A stretch of 64,000 nucleotides of DNA, taken from Mycobacterium sp. GA-1199. GTDB taxonomy: Bacteria > Actinomycetota > Actinomycetes > Mycobacteriales > Mycobacteriaceae. The notes beneath the pieces were generated by a model, which had not been told where the DNA came from, ran no database searches, and saw only the letters and a list, made by a program, of their open reading frames with translations. The position numbers were made by a program, and so were the translations under genes. Shown here piece after piece: positions 54,822-64,000 of the stretch. Position 1 is the stretch's first letter. Each line of letters starts with the position of its first letter. The DNA is taken from positions 1 to 64,000 of the forward strand of contig NZ_LQIX01000009.1 of assembly GCF_001500045.1 (NCBI RefSeq). The letters are read 5' to 3'.

Positions 54822-56111
54822 CTATGCCGTGTCCGGCTGAGTGGTGAGCGCTGCTGGTCGCAGCGCCGGCCGCGCCGGGTTGATCATGTTTGCTGTGCTC
54901 GTCTGGTACGGCTGACGACCCAGTCGGCTGACGGTGACGGCCACCCGCAACACGTAGGCGTCGCGCGGAAGCGTGGGATCGCGCCCGGTGAAGTCGGCGA
55001 TTCGCCTCAGCCGGTACCGGACGGTATTTGGATGAACGAACAATTTACGTGCGCAGGCCTCGATCGCCCCGCCCGAGTCGAGGTAGGCATCGAGGGTCTC
55101 CGTCAGCGCCGGACCCGCGTCGGCCAGGGGCCTCATCACCTCGGTCTCCAACGCCGCGATCGCCGACACGTCGCCCAGCAGCGCGCGTTCGGGGAGGAGC
55201 TCGCGCGCCGACACCGGCCGCGGCGCACCCGGCCAGCCGGTGACGGCGTTCATGCCCGCGATGGCCTCGGTGGCGCTGCGGTGAGCGCTCGCCAGCGTGG
55301 TGGCGGTGGGTCCGACCACGACGGGCCCCTCGGCGAACACCGTCAACACGTCGGTGAGGAACCTGTCTGTCGGGGAGAGCGCACCGGACACGATCGCGAC
55401 GAGCCACGTGCCGTGCACGTCCGACAGCGCGGCCCGGCCATTGCGCCGCACCACGTCATGGACGTCGTCGCTGGCCAGATCGATGCGGTCGGGCTGCGGC
55501 AACCCGACGATGACGGTGGCGGGTGCGGTGGCATCCCAGTTCAGCGCGGCGGCCTGAGACTGCAGCTCCGGGCCGATGTCGCCGCGCACCACCGCGTCGA
55601 CGACGTTGGCCTCCATCCGGGTATCCCACGCGCCCCGCGCCTCGGCCTGGTCGGCATAGGCGCTGGCCGCGGCGAACGCGAGGTCGCGGCTGTAGCGCAG
55701 GATGCCGGCGGTCAGCGCGGTCAGCTGCTCCTCGGAGCGGGCCAGCAGCGGCACCACCTCTTCGAAGAACTCCATGGTGACGCGCACCATCTCCACCGAC
55801 TGCCGCAGCGCGATGCGCCGCCGCAGGTCCTGCGGAACCACCTCGAAGGCCTGCGCGGTGTAGCTCACGTTGCTCTGCGGGTCCCGCATCCACTCGACGA
55901 AGTTCACCACCGCGGTCTGCACGACCAGCTGGACGCTGGCCCGCTGCGACGCCTCGAGTTCGGCGAAGAACGGCAGGCGTTCCTCCAGCGCGCGCACGGC
56001 ATCGGTGGCCACCCGGCCCGAATACTGCTGCAACCGGCGCAGCACGGAGTCGGGAACGGCCCCCAGAACCTCGACCGTCGACTTCGGTGGTACGAACCGG
56101 TTGTTCGGCAC
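54822..56111 (-). CDS. mabR: PucR-type transcriptional regulator of FAS-II
   Basis: A 429-residue regulator: a GGDEF-like/sensor region in the first ~330 residues and a C-terminal HTH_30 (KLFVHPNTVRYRLRRIADFTG, read in parts). It is the positional counterpart of M. tuberculosis Rv2242/MabR, reported as an essential controller of the fabD-acpM-kasA-kasB-accD6 operon, and sits between aceE and fabD as expected. GTG start. A CCTCTAAAGG/CCTTATAGAGG repeat overlaps its start region. Confidence 0.9.
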   Translation of the reverse strand: MPNNRFVPPKSTVEVLGAVPDSVLRRLQQYSGRVATDAVRALEERLPFFAELEASQRASVQLVVQTAVVNFVEWMRDPQSNVSYTAQAFEVVPQDLRRRIALRQSVEMVRVTMEFFEEVVPLLARSEEQLTALTAGILRYSRDLAFAAASAYADQAEARGAWDTRMEANVVDAVVRGDIGPELQSQAAALNWDATAPATVIVGLPQPDRIDLASDDVHDVVRRNGRAALSDVHGTWLVAIVSGALSPTDRFLTDVLTVFAEGPVVVGPTATTLASAHRSATEAIAGMNAVTGWPGAPRPVSARELLPERALLGDVSAIAALETEVMRPLADAGPALTETLDAYLDSGGAIEACARKLFVHPNTVRYRLRRIADFTGRDPTLPRDAYVLRVAVTVSRLGRQPYQTSTANMINPARPALRPAALTTQPDTA

Positions 56112-56140
56112 CTCTAAAGGCTACGCCACCCTTATAGAGG
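56111..56140. promoter_or_regulatory. Imperfect inverted repeat at the mabR start
   Basis: CCTCTAAAGG (56111-56120) and CCTTATAGAGG (56130-56140) are inverted with one extra base. On the minus strand the second arm reads TATAAG, a plausible -10 box for mabR. Could be an autoregulatory site. Confidence 0.35.
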
Positions 56141-56167
56141 AAACCTCCAAGCTGCCGGGCGTGCTGC

Positions 56168-58957
<2,790 letters not shown>

Positions 58958-58998
58958 CTTCCGCTCCTTGGTAGGCGGTTCGGGTGCCCACGCCCGTC

Positions 58999-59017
58999 GC
59001 GCAGATGTTTTCTGCGC
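58999..59017. promoter_or_regulatory. Hairpin in the aceE leader
   Basis: GCGCAGA-TGTTT-TCTGCGC, perfect 7-bp arms, about 42 bp upstream of the aceE TTG. Followed on the minus strand by no T-run. May influence the leader mRNA; purely structural observation. Confidence 0.4.
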
Positions 59018-59132
59018 TCGATCCGTGAGCGACGGGTTCCATCCTTCTCCCATCCTGCCCCACACGCACCGGTGGGGTCGCCCACCGGAATGAACCGGCG
59101 ATCGCCGGACCGAACCGGTAACGTCTGCAGCC

Positions 59133-59708
59133 GTGGTGATCGGTGCGCTGGTGCAGAAACCGCTGCGGATCGGCGCATTCGTGGTCGGCCTCTCGGCCAC
59201 CGCCGCCATGGTCGTCGTCGGTTGTAGCAGCGTCACCCAGGGCTCTGCACAGGTCGACGCGGCCGACGCGCCGGTGTACCGGGCGTCGGTGTCGGCCTCC
59301 CTGGCGGAGTCGGCGGCCAGTTCCAGCGCCAGGGAATCGGAACGCCAGGTCTCGATCACCAGGGAGGCGATCCACTCGTCGTGCGAGACGCTGAGCTCGA
59401 CCAGCGTCGAGGCGATCACCGCGGTCAACGGTTACGTCGATGCCTTCAACCGGAGCGCGGGCGACGTAACCGCCAAGGCCGGGCCCGCGATCGACGCGCT
59501 GAACCACAGCGCCGACATGGTCGCGCGCAGCATTGCCGATCCGCTGGGTCCCGAGCTGACGAATGCGCTCAACGGCTGGGTCGACGCCGCCAGGGGCGTG
59601 GCCACCGCGATCGCCGGCAACTACGGGCCTGACGAGTTCAACGCCGCGATCACCCGGCTCAACGACACCAAGACCACGGCGCTCAACCTCTGCGACGCCT
59701 CGTATTGA
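59133..59708 (+). CDS. Putative lipoprotein (Rv2240c-like)
   Basis: A 191-residue protein with a lipoprotein signal ([19 protein letters not shown], Cys31) and a mature helical Ala/Ser-rich domain with two cysteines (SSCET, LNLCDA). It diverges from aceE across 175 bp, as remembered for Rv2240c/aceE. GTG start. Function unknown. Confidence 0.8.
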   Translation: MVIGALVQKPLRIGAFVVGLSATAAMVVVGCSSVTQGSAQVDAADAPVYRASVSASLAESAASSSARESERQVSITREAIHSSCETLSSTSVEAITAVNGYVDAFNRSAGDVTAKAGPAIDALNHSADMVARSIADPLGPELTNALNGWVDAARGVATAIAGNYGPDEFNAAITRLNDTKTTALNLCDASY

Positions 59709-59846
59709 CCGAGCGGATATTTGACCAACCTTGCTGCCAGTCACGTGCAGGCGTGGTGCTTCGTGCGACGATAGGGCGCAAGACACAGGCCCAAAGGACA
59801 CTGCCGAGCGCAACATGCGCCCGAGCCGGCTGAAGGAGGACCGACC

Positions 59847-60275
59847 GTGGTCGCGGCGGATGACGCCCCGAACTACGCCCACAGACTGGGCATCCAAAAA
59901 GATCAGGTTGTACAGGAACTGGGCTGGGACGAGGACGTCGACGACGACATCCGAGCCGACATCGAGGAAGCGTGCGGCGGCGAGCTGCTCGACGAGGATG
60001 CCGACGAGGTCATCGACGTCGTACTGCTGTGGTGGCGCGACGACGACGGAGACCTCGTGGATGCGCTGATGGACGCCATCACCCCGTTGGCCGACGACGG
60101 CGTCATCTGGGTGGTGACCCCGAAGACGGGCAAACCCGGCCACGTCCAACCGGCCGAGGTCGCCGAGTCGGCACCCACCGCCGGGTTGATGCAGACATCG
60201 TCGGCCAACCTCGGTGACTGGATCGCGACCCGGCTGGTGCAACCGAAGTCGAAGGCAGCGGGGCGGCGCGGATGA
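59847..60275 (+). CDS. DUF3052 family protein (Rv2239c-like)
   Basis: A 142-residue acidic protein conserved in actinobacteria: HRLGIQKDQVVQELGWDEDVDDD, VVLLWWRDDDGDL, VIWVVTPKTGKPG. Start GTG with GGAGG upstream. Its TGA lies in the first unit of the 32-bp repeat and overlaps the ATG of the first mini-ORF (ATGA). In the ancestral layout it probably overlapped ahpE directly. Function unknown. Confidence 0.86.
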   Translation: MVAADDAPNYAHRLGIQKDQVVQELGWDEDVDDDIRADIEEACGGELLDEDADEVIDVVLLWWRDDDGDLVDALMDAITPLADDGVIWVVTPKTGKPGHVQPAEVAESAPTAGLMQTSSANLGDWIATRLVQPKSKAAGRRG

Positions 60276-60363
60276 GCGCTTGCGCGAAGACCAGAGGATG
60301 CGGATGAGCGCTTGCGCGAAGACCAGAGGATGCGGATGAGCGCTTGCGCGAAGACCAGAGGAT
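60268..60363 (+). repeat. Three perfect 32-bp tandem copies ahead of ahpE
   Basis: Units at 60268-60299, 60300-60331 and 60332-60363 are identical; a fourth begins (GCGGATGA) at 60364 and merges into ahpE. Each unit contains GCGGATGAGC at its start and AGAGGAT at its end. The length is not a multiple of three, so the frame shifts with every copy. Confidence 0.95.
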
Positions 60364-60371
60364 GCGGATGA
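60272..60371 (+). CDS. Chain of three identical 11-codon ORFs (MSACAKTRGCG) coupled into ahpE
   Basis: Mini-ORFs run 60272-60307, 60304-60339 and 60336-60371. Each starts with an ATG whose ATGA overlaps the previous stop: DUF3052 stop to ORF1, ORF1 to ORF2, ORF2 to ORF3, ORF3 to the ahpE ATG at 60368. Each later ATG has AGAGGA five bases upstream. The peptide has two Cys codons (TGC) at positions 4 and 10. Whether ribosomes use them is untested; the alternative is a silent slippage product of one spacer unit. Confidence 0.6.
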
Positions 60372-60835
60372 TGATCGAGGTCGGTGCAGAGGCGCCCGAT
60401 TTCACGCTCAAGGACCAGAACGGTCAGCCCGTCACGCTGAGCGATTTCCGGGGCGCCAAGAACGTGCTGCTGGTGTTCTTCCCGCTGGCGTTCACGGGCA
60501 TCTGCCAGGGTGAGCTCGACGAGGTCCGCGACCGGTTGCCCGAGTACGAGAACGACGACACCGCGACGCTGGCGATCTCAGTGGGCCCGCCGCCGACCCA
60601 CAAGATCTGGGCCACTCAGAGCGGCTTCACGTTCCCCGTTCTGTCGGATTTCTGGCCGCACGGAGAGGTCGCGATGGCCTACGGGGTGTTCAACCAGGCC
60701 GCGGGCATCGCCAACCGCGGTACGTTCGTCGTCGACCGCAGCGGGATCGTCCGGTTCGCCGAGATGAAGGAGCCGGGGGAGGCCCGGGATCAGGCGCTGT
60801 GGACCGACGCGCTGGCGGCGCTGCGCAACGGCTGA
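60368..60835 (+). CDS. ahpE: One-Cys peroxiredoxin AhpE
   Basis: A 155-residue thioredoxin-fold peroxidase with APDFTLKDQ near the N-terminus, the peroxidatic Cys in FPLAFTGICQGELDE (Cys ~46; no resolving Cys is evident) and RGTFVVDRSGIVRF. It reduces peroxides and peroxynitrite and is recycled by mycothiol/mycoredoxin. ATG 60368 is chosen over 60371 because AGAGGA is five bases away and it overlaps the last mini-ORF. The upstream frame from 60344 runs through the repeat and is rejected. Confidence 0.92.
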   Translation: MMIEVGAEAPDFTLKDQNGQPVTLSDFRGAKNVLLVFFPLAFTGICQGELDEVRDRLPEYENDDTATLAISVGPPPTHKIWATQSGFTFPVLSDFWPHGEVAMAYGVFNQAAGIANRGTFVVDRSGIVRFAEMKEPGEARDQALWTDALAALRNG

Positions 60836-60880
60836 GGTGATTTTTCGTCGCAGGTCATGGCCGTGTAGCTTGCCCTGCAG

Positions 60881-60955
60881 GGGCGCGTAGCTCAGTGGTA
60901 GAGCTCTGGTTTTACACACCAGCGGTCGGCGGTTCGATACCGTCCGCGCCCACCA
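60881..60955 (+). tRNA. tRNA-Val (anticodon UAC)
   Basis: A full cloverleaf: acceptor GGGCGCG/CGCGCCC, D-stem GCTC/GAGC, anticodon stem CTGGT/ACCAG with loop TTTACAC (TAC at 60913-60915), T-stem GGCGG/CCGTC with loop TTCGATA, discriminator A and encoded CCA (60953-60955). Confidence 0.95.
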
Positions 60956-61134
60956 AAGCTATCGCTGGTGAGCGGCGTGATCCACGGTGACGCCGACCGC
61001 CGCCCGATGCCGCGCGAGCGCCCAGTGTCCCAAGAGTGTCCCAGCGGTCAACAACGATGTCCCTAAGTGGGATCACTTGCCCGCCTCGGGGCGCCGGGGC
61101 CGCTGCCACATCGCATGGAACTCCGCTTCGCCCT
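60956..61134. other. Non-coding or degraded stretch after the tRNA
   Basis: No gene with normal codon use. On the minus strand it reads WDTLGTLGARAASGG-type sequence ahead of the tRNA 3' end, which resembles tails of integrase genes at tRNA attachment sites, but no integrase core or direct repeat of the tRNA end was found in the window. Confidence 0.35.
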
Positions 61135-61725
61135 TCAACGCGCGATCCATCGTCTCGGGTACGGGCACCGTTGCGTTTGGGTTCGGGGTGTAGCCGACGA
61201 AGTAGGAGAGTTCGGACGGCGGTGCCACCTCATGTCGCCGATTTCGAGTTCGACCAGCGCTTCCTCGTAGGCGTGTTCATCGCTTGGTCGGAGCATCGTC
61301 TTCAGTCGCTGGGTGATGGTCCGACCGACGCCCGGCGAGGCGTTCCCCATTAGGGTGTACAGCACGTTCCGGACGTTGATCAAGTAGTAGGTCGATTGAG
61401 CACCCCCGACTCCGCGCCACTGATCGCCGAGAGGGCCGACCGGAGCGTCCGGCCATGCTCCGTCCTCAACTAGTTCGGAAACTCGCCGGAAGAAATCCTG
61501 CACGCGTTCGACTTGCACACGCCCGTGCTCGCCCAGTCCCGCCTCGTCGGCAATCGCAGCAGCGTCTCGCTGGTGAAAATTAGGACGCAGACCTTCATCG
61601 GCAACCCATTGGGCCGGAGACTGTTCGTCACTAGGCGTGACATCACTTCTGGGCGCTGCTGCAAGGTCGGTGCCGCACAATGCAGAACTCGTTGCCCTCA
61701 AGGTTTTTGAGGACGACAACAACAC
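61135..61725 (-). CDS. Hypothetical protein, possibly partial or frameshifted
   Basis: A 196-codon frame. The middle (about 40-160: RDAAAIADEAGLGEHGRVQV, STYYLINVRNVLYTLMGN, EEALVELEIGDMRWH) has protein-like composition; the last ~30 residues are Arg/Pro/Thr-rich and look out of frame, suggesting a truncated or frameshifted gene. No family recognised. Lies between the tRNA and a P450 in the same orientation. Confidence 0.4.
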   Translation of the reverse strand: MLLSSSKTLRATSSALCGTDLAAAPRSDVTPSDEQSPAQWVADEGLRPNFHQRDAAAIADEAGLGEHGRVQVERVQDFFRRVSELVEDGAWPDAPVGPLGDQWRGVGGAQSTYYLINVRNVLYTLMGNASPGVGRTITQRLKTMLRPSDEHAYEEALVELEIGDMRWHRRPNSPTSSATPRTQTQRCPYPRRWIAR

Positions 61726-61756
61726 CTTCGGGGTGTCCTCGGGATTTGAATGCTTC

Positions 61757-63130
61757 TCAGTTGCGCGTTCGTGCCCTTGCAGGAACGCGTCCGTCCGCGA
61801 CCTTGAGCAGTGTCATCCTGGTGGGAAAGTCCGTTCTGGTCGACGTGATCGTAATGTCGCGAATGATGGTCGCCAGGGCGAGAGTTGCTTCCAGCATGGC
61901 GAAGTGATCACCCATGCAGGAGTGCGGGCCGGCGCTGAATGGCAGGTATTGCCAACGGTCGATCGACGTTAGCCGCTCGGGGCTGAACCGATCCGGGTCA
62001 AAAACGAGAGGCGCTTCCCACAGTTGAGGGTCGCGATGCAGCACGTTCAGCGACACCAGGGCGAAGGTTCCGGCCTTCACGCGGTATCCGTCGACTTCGA
62101 TGTCCTGGTGGACCATGCGCGCCAGTGCCGGTGCGGGTGGGCATAGGCGCAGCGTCTCGTGGATGACCTGGGTCGTGTACCCGAGTTGGGAACGATCCTC
62201 AGCGGTGAGTGGGCGGTCCGAGATAGCCCTGCTTTCTTCGGCGACCCGCTGCTGAATGTGGGGGTGTTGTCCGAGTTGCCAAAGTGTGTAGGTCAACGTC
62301 GTGGAGATAGTATCGTGCCCGCCGAACATGAACATCACCAGCTCGTCGCAGATGTCGTTGTCCGACAACGTCGTTCCGGTGTCGGGATCGTGGGCATCCA
62401 TCAACGCTCGGACTGCGGGCGCCTCCAGAGTCGGATCTGTTCGGCAGGCTTTGACGATGGCCGAGGCATGTCGATGCAGAGTTGCGCCACCGCGCCGGGC
62501 GCGTCGCTGAGCTGGTGTCGGGACCCACATCGGAAGGCGCGCGGGTGTGAGTGCTCGGGCGGCGATCCAGTTGAACGCATGATGCATCGAGGAGCCGATC
62601 ACCTCGGCCTCGTCGGCAAGGTCGACGCCGAGGAACGATCGGCTCAGCGCCCGGACCGTCATTTTGCGGATCTCCTCCGCCAGATCAATTTCGCCGCGGT
62701 CGACCCAGCCCCGCGGAACCTCCGTTGCTGCAGCGATGATGGGTTCGGTCATGCGGTTGACGCGCTGCTTGCTGAAAATTGGTTGCATCGCTCGCCGGCG
62801 GGGCAGCCATTGCGCGTGCGGCAGGTTGAGCAAGTTACCGCCGAGCAGCTGGCGCAGTTCGACAAACATGGGAAGGCTGCTGCGGTCGACATCGGAGTCG
62901 CGGTGGCGCAGGAGGTCCCGCGCACCGATGGGTGAGGACACGAACACCATCTCGGGCATCAGCCATTTCGGCGCGAGGACCACCCGGGTGACCGATCCGC
63001 CGGCGGCGCGGAGAACTTCGGGCCCGGTGTCGAGGTCGCGGGCGGCACGAAGGCGCGGGAGATAAGGAAGCGCGCTGAGAGGCGCCGTTGGCAGATCGGC
63101 CAGCGGTGTCGCCGGAGTGGTCTTGAGCAT
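61757..63130 (-). CDS. Cytochrome P450
   Basis: A 457-residue P450: I-helix MFGGHDTISTTL, ExxR in HETLRLCPP, haem loop FSAGPHSCMGDHFAM. Longer than the first P450 in the window and closer to fatty-acid or sterol-type groups (CYP4/CYP102-like layout with PFSAGPHSCMG). No ferredoxin nearby. Divergent from a small HTH gene and a LuxR-type regulator around the 22-bp palindrome 63209-63230, so expression is probably regulated from there. Confidence 0.92.
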   Translation of the reverse strand: MLKTTPATPLADLPTAPLSALPYLPRLRAARDLDTGPEVLRAAGGSVTRVVLAPKWLMPEMVFVSSPIGARDLLRHRDSDVDRSSLPMFVELRQLLGGNLLNLPHAQWLPRRRAMQPIFSKQRVNRMTEPIIAAATEVPRGWVDRGEIDLAEEIRKMTVRALSRSFLGVDLADEAEVIGSSMHHAFNWIAARALTPARLPMWVPTPAQRRARRGGATLHRHASAIVKACRTDPTLEAPAVRALMDAHDPDTGTTLSDNDICDELVMFMFGGHDTISTTLTYTLWQLGQHPHIQQRVAEESRAISDRPLTAEDRSQLGYTTQVIHETLRLCPPAPALARMVHQDIEVDGYRVKAGTFALVSLNVLHRDPQLWEAPLVFDPDRFSPERLTSIDRWQYLPFSAGPHSCMGDHFAMLEATLALATIIRDITITSTRTDFPTRMTLLKVADGRVPARARTRN

Positions 63131-63208
63131 CGTGACCTCCCTTGATCAATTCTGCGTCCTGAAGCCTGTGCGGCCTATAGGCAGAATCACCGCGGCGGGA
63201 GGTCGACG

Positions 63209-63230
63209 GTGGGGTAGTGAACTACCCCAC
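63209..63230. promoter_or_regulatory. 22-bp palindrome, candidate LuxR-type operator
   Basis: GTGGGGTAGT-GA-ACTACCCCAC: perfect 10-bp arms and a 2-bp centre, in the 132-bp spacer between the P450 and the small HTH gene. Length and symmetry suit a dimeric HTH regulator, such as the LuxR-type protein starting at 63516. Confidence 0.65.
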
Positions 63231-63262
63231 TCCCACGGCTGCCCAGCGCGCAACGTAGCGGT

Positions 63263-63457
63263 ATGGCTATTGACAACATTGATGAGGCCGCCGCGATGGA
63301 GCAGTTACCCGGTGTCTATGCCGAGGCATTGATGTTGCGGGCCGCCGGCTTGACCCGGCACGAGATCGGGCGCCGGGTGGGCGTCGAACCGGAGGCGATG
63401 GACACCCTGCTGCGCTTAGCGGAGGCAAAACTCGCGGGTGCCTGGGCCTGCCATTGA
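63263..63457 (+). CDS. Small HTH protein (sigma-70 region 4-like)
   Basis: A 64-residue protein, ATG 63263. ALMLRAAGLTRHEIGRRVGV followed by PEAMDTLLRLAEAKL has the layout of a helix-turn-helix of sigma-factor region 4 or LuxR type. It lies 58 bp before the large LuxR-type gene and may act with it; function not known. Confidence 0.6.
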   Translation: MAIDNIDEAAAMEQLPGVYAEALMLRAAGLTRHEIGRRVGVEPEAMDTLLRLAEAKLAGAWACH

Positions 63458-63515
63458 CCCTCGTCACGCGGTCGGACTAGGCTGCGGCTTTCGCCGTCCC
63501 TCGGGGGAGGTCGAA

Positions 63516-64000
63516 GTGAACAGTTCCCAGCCGTGGCCGCTCACTGGTCGCGCTGAGGAGATCGAACTCATCACCGAGGTGATCAGCCGGAGCGATCCGC
63601 AGGCGGGCATCGCGATCCTCGGTCCTGCCGGTGTCGGCAAGAGCCGGCTGGCCCTCGAAGCTGCCGAGGCGGCCGCCGCCAACGGCTGGATGGTACGCAG
63701 CGCCGTAGCAAGCCACAGCGCACAGGCGATCCCGCTCGGGGCGTTCGCCGAATGGGCGCACAACTCCGGCGCCGGCTCACTGCAGGCGGTCAGCGTCGTC
63801 ATCGACAGGTTGACCCAGACAACCCGGGGCCGTGCAGTGTTGGTGACCGTCGATGACGCCCATCGCCTCGATGACGTTTCCGCCTTTATGCTGCAACAGC
63901 TCGCGGCCCGCCGGCTCGCCACGATCGTCGTCACGGTCCGCACCGGCGAGGCCGCGCCCGACGCGGTCACCTCGCTGTGGAAGGACGCTCACCTGCGGCT
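63516..64000 (+). CDS. LuxR-family ATPase regulator, 5' part (continues beyond window)
   Basis: A frame open to the window end, absent of stop codons for 161 codons. GTG 63516 follows GGGGGAGG. Walker A is GPAGVGKS (residues ~38-45) and Walker B VLVTVDDAH, the layout of large MalT/LAL-type regulators whose C-terminal LuxR HTH would lie outside the window. It is a probable partner of the palindrome 63209-63230. Confidence 0.78.
   Translation, partial: MNSSQPWPLTGRAEEIELITEVISRSDPQAGIAILGPAGVGKSRLALEAAEAAAANGWMVRSAVASHSAQAIPLGAFAEWAHNSGAGSLQAVSVVIDRLTQTTRGRAVLVTVDDAHRLDDVSAFMLQQLAARRLATIVVTVRTGEAAPDAVTSLWKDAHLR

Noticed and set aside
60912..61109. 65-codon minus frame ending ADGIEPPTAGV
   Set aside because: This ending is a frequent artefact of translating tRNA sequence; it overlaps tRNA-Val.

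Overview
The window is high-GC actinobacterial DNA and almost certainly comes from a Mycobacterium (Mycolicibacterium-type) chromosome. The clearest evidence is at 49.4-59.0 kb, where aceE, the PucR-type regulator mabR, fabD, acpM, kasA, kasB and accD6 lie in the order of the M. tuberculosis FAS-II (mycolic acid) cluster. A mycothiol-dependent dehydrogenase (mscR), ahpE and several conserved neighbours remembered from the M. tuberculosis Rv2238c-Rv2264c stretch support this. All database-like statements are from memory; no search was run.

Layout. 0-12.3 kb looks accessory. It starts inside a nonribosomal peptide synthetase whose last domains are E-C-A-T-R (the order of the end of glycopeptidolipid synthetase Mps2). 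A SAM methyltransferase follows. On the other strand is a four-gene unit: an argininosuccinate-synthase-like ligase with altered substrate residues, then cobalt-type nitrile hydratase alpha, beta and activator. A second methyltransferase and a membrane protein with a long repeat-encoded alanine-rich coiled coil complete this part. 12.9-31 kb holds ordinary mycobacterial genes: a crotonase, an HtrA-like protease, a lytic transglycosylase/DUF1460 lipoprotein, an acyl-CoA dehydrogenase, TetR/glycosyltransferase, a Pro/Gln-rich surface protein, a PhoD-like phosphatase, a TetR/DoxX-like/P450 unit with a 29-bp operator, and an SDR. 27.7-32.7 kb is a complete oligopeptide-type ABC importer. 32.9-44.5 kb contains exported proteins, a DUF4185 protein, an Hsp70-like membrane protein, a SABATH-type methyltransferase, the mscR/metallo-hydrolase pair and conserved hypotheticals. 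44.6-49.3 kb holds lipid kinase, flavoprotein, TetR and glpD. 49.4-60.8 kb is the mycolate/pyruvate dehydrogenase block and ahpE. After a tRNA-Val(UAC) the window ends with a poorly coding stretch, a second P450, a small HTH protein and the start of a LuxR-type ATPase regulator around a 22-bp palindrome.

How the genes connect. AceE supplies acetyl-CoA; AccD6 is a carboxyltransferase subunit; FabD loads AcpM and KasA/KasB extend mycolate precursors, with MabR probably acting at a TTTTGT-N9-ACAAAA site upstream of fabD. Translational coupling (ATGA or GTGA overlaps) recurs in the nitrile hydratase unit, the ABC importer, mscR, the lipid kinase pair, tetR-glpD and acpM-kasA.

The two most unusual items are (1) a 32-bp tandem repeat between the DUF3052 gene and ahpE, in which every copy carries its own Shine-Dalgarno, ATG and an 11-codon two-cysteine ORF chained by ATGA overlaps into ahpE, and (2) the ArgG-like ligase plus Co-type nitrile hydratase unit beside the reductase-terminated NRPS.
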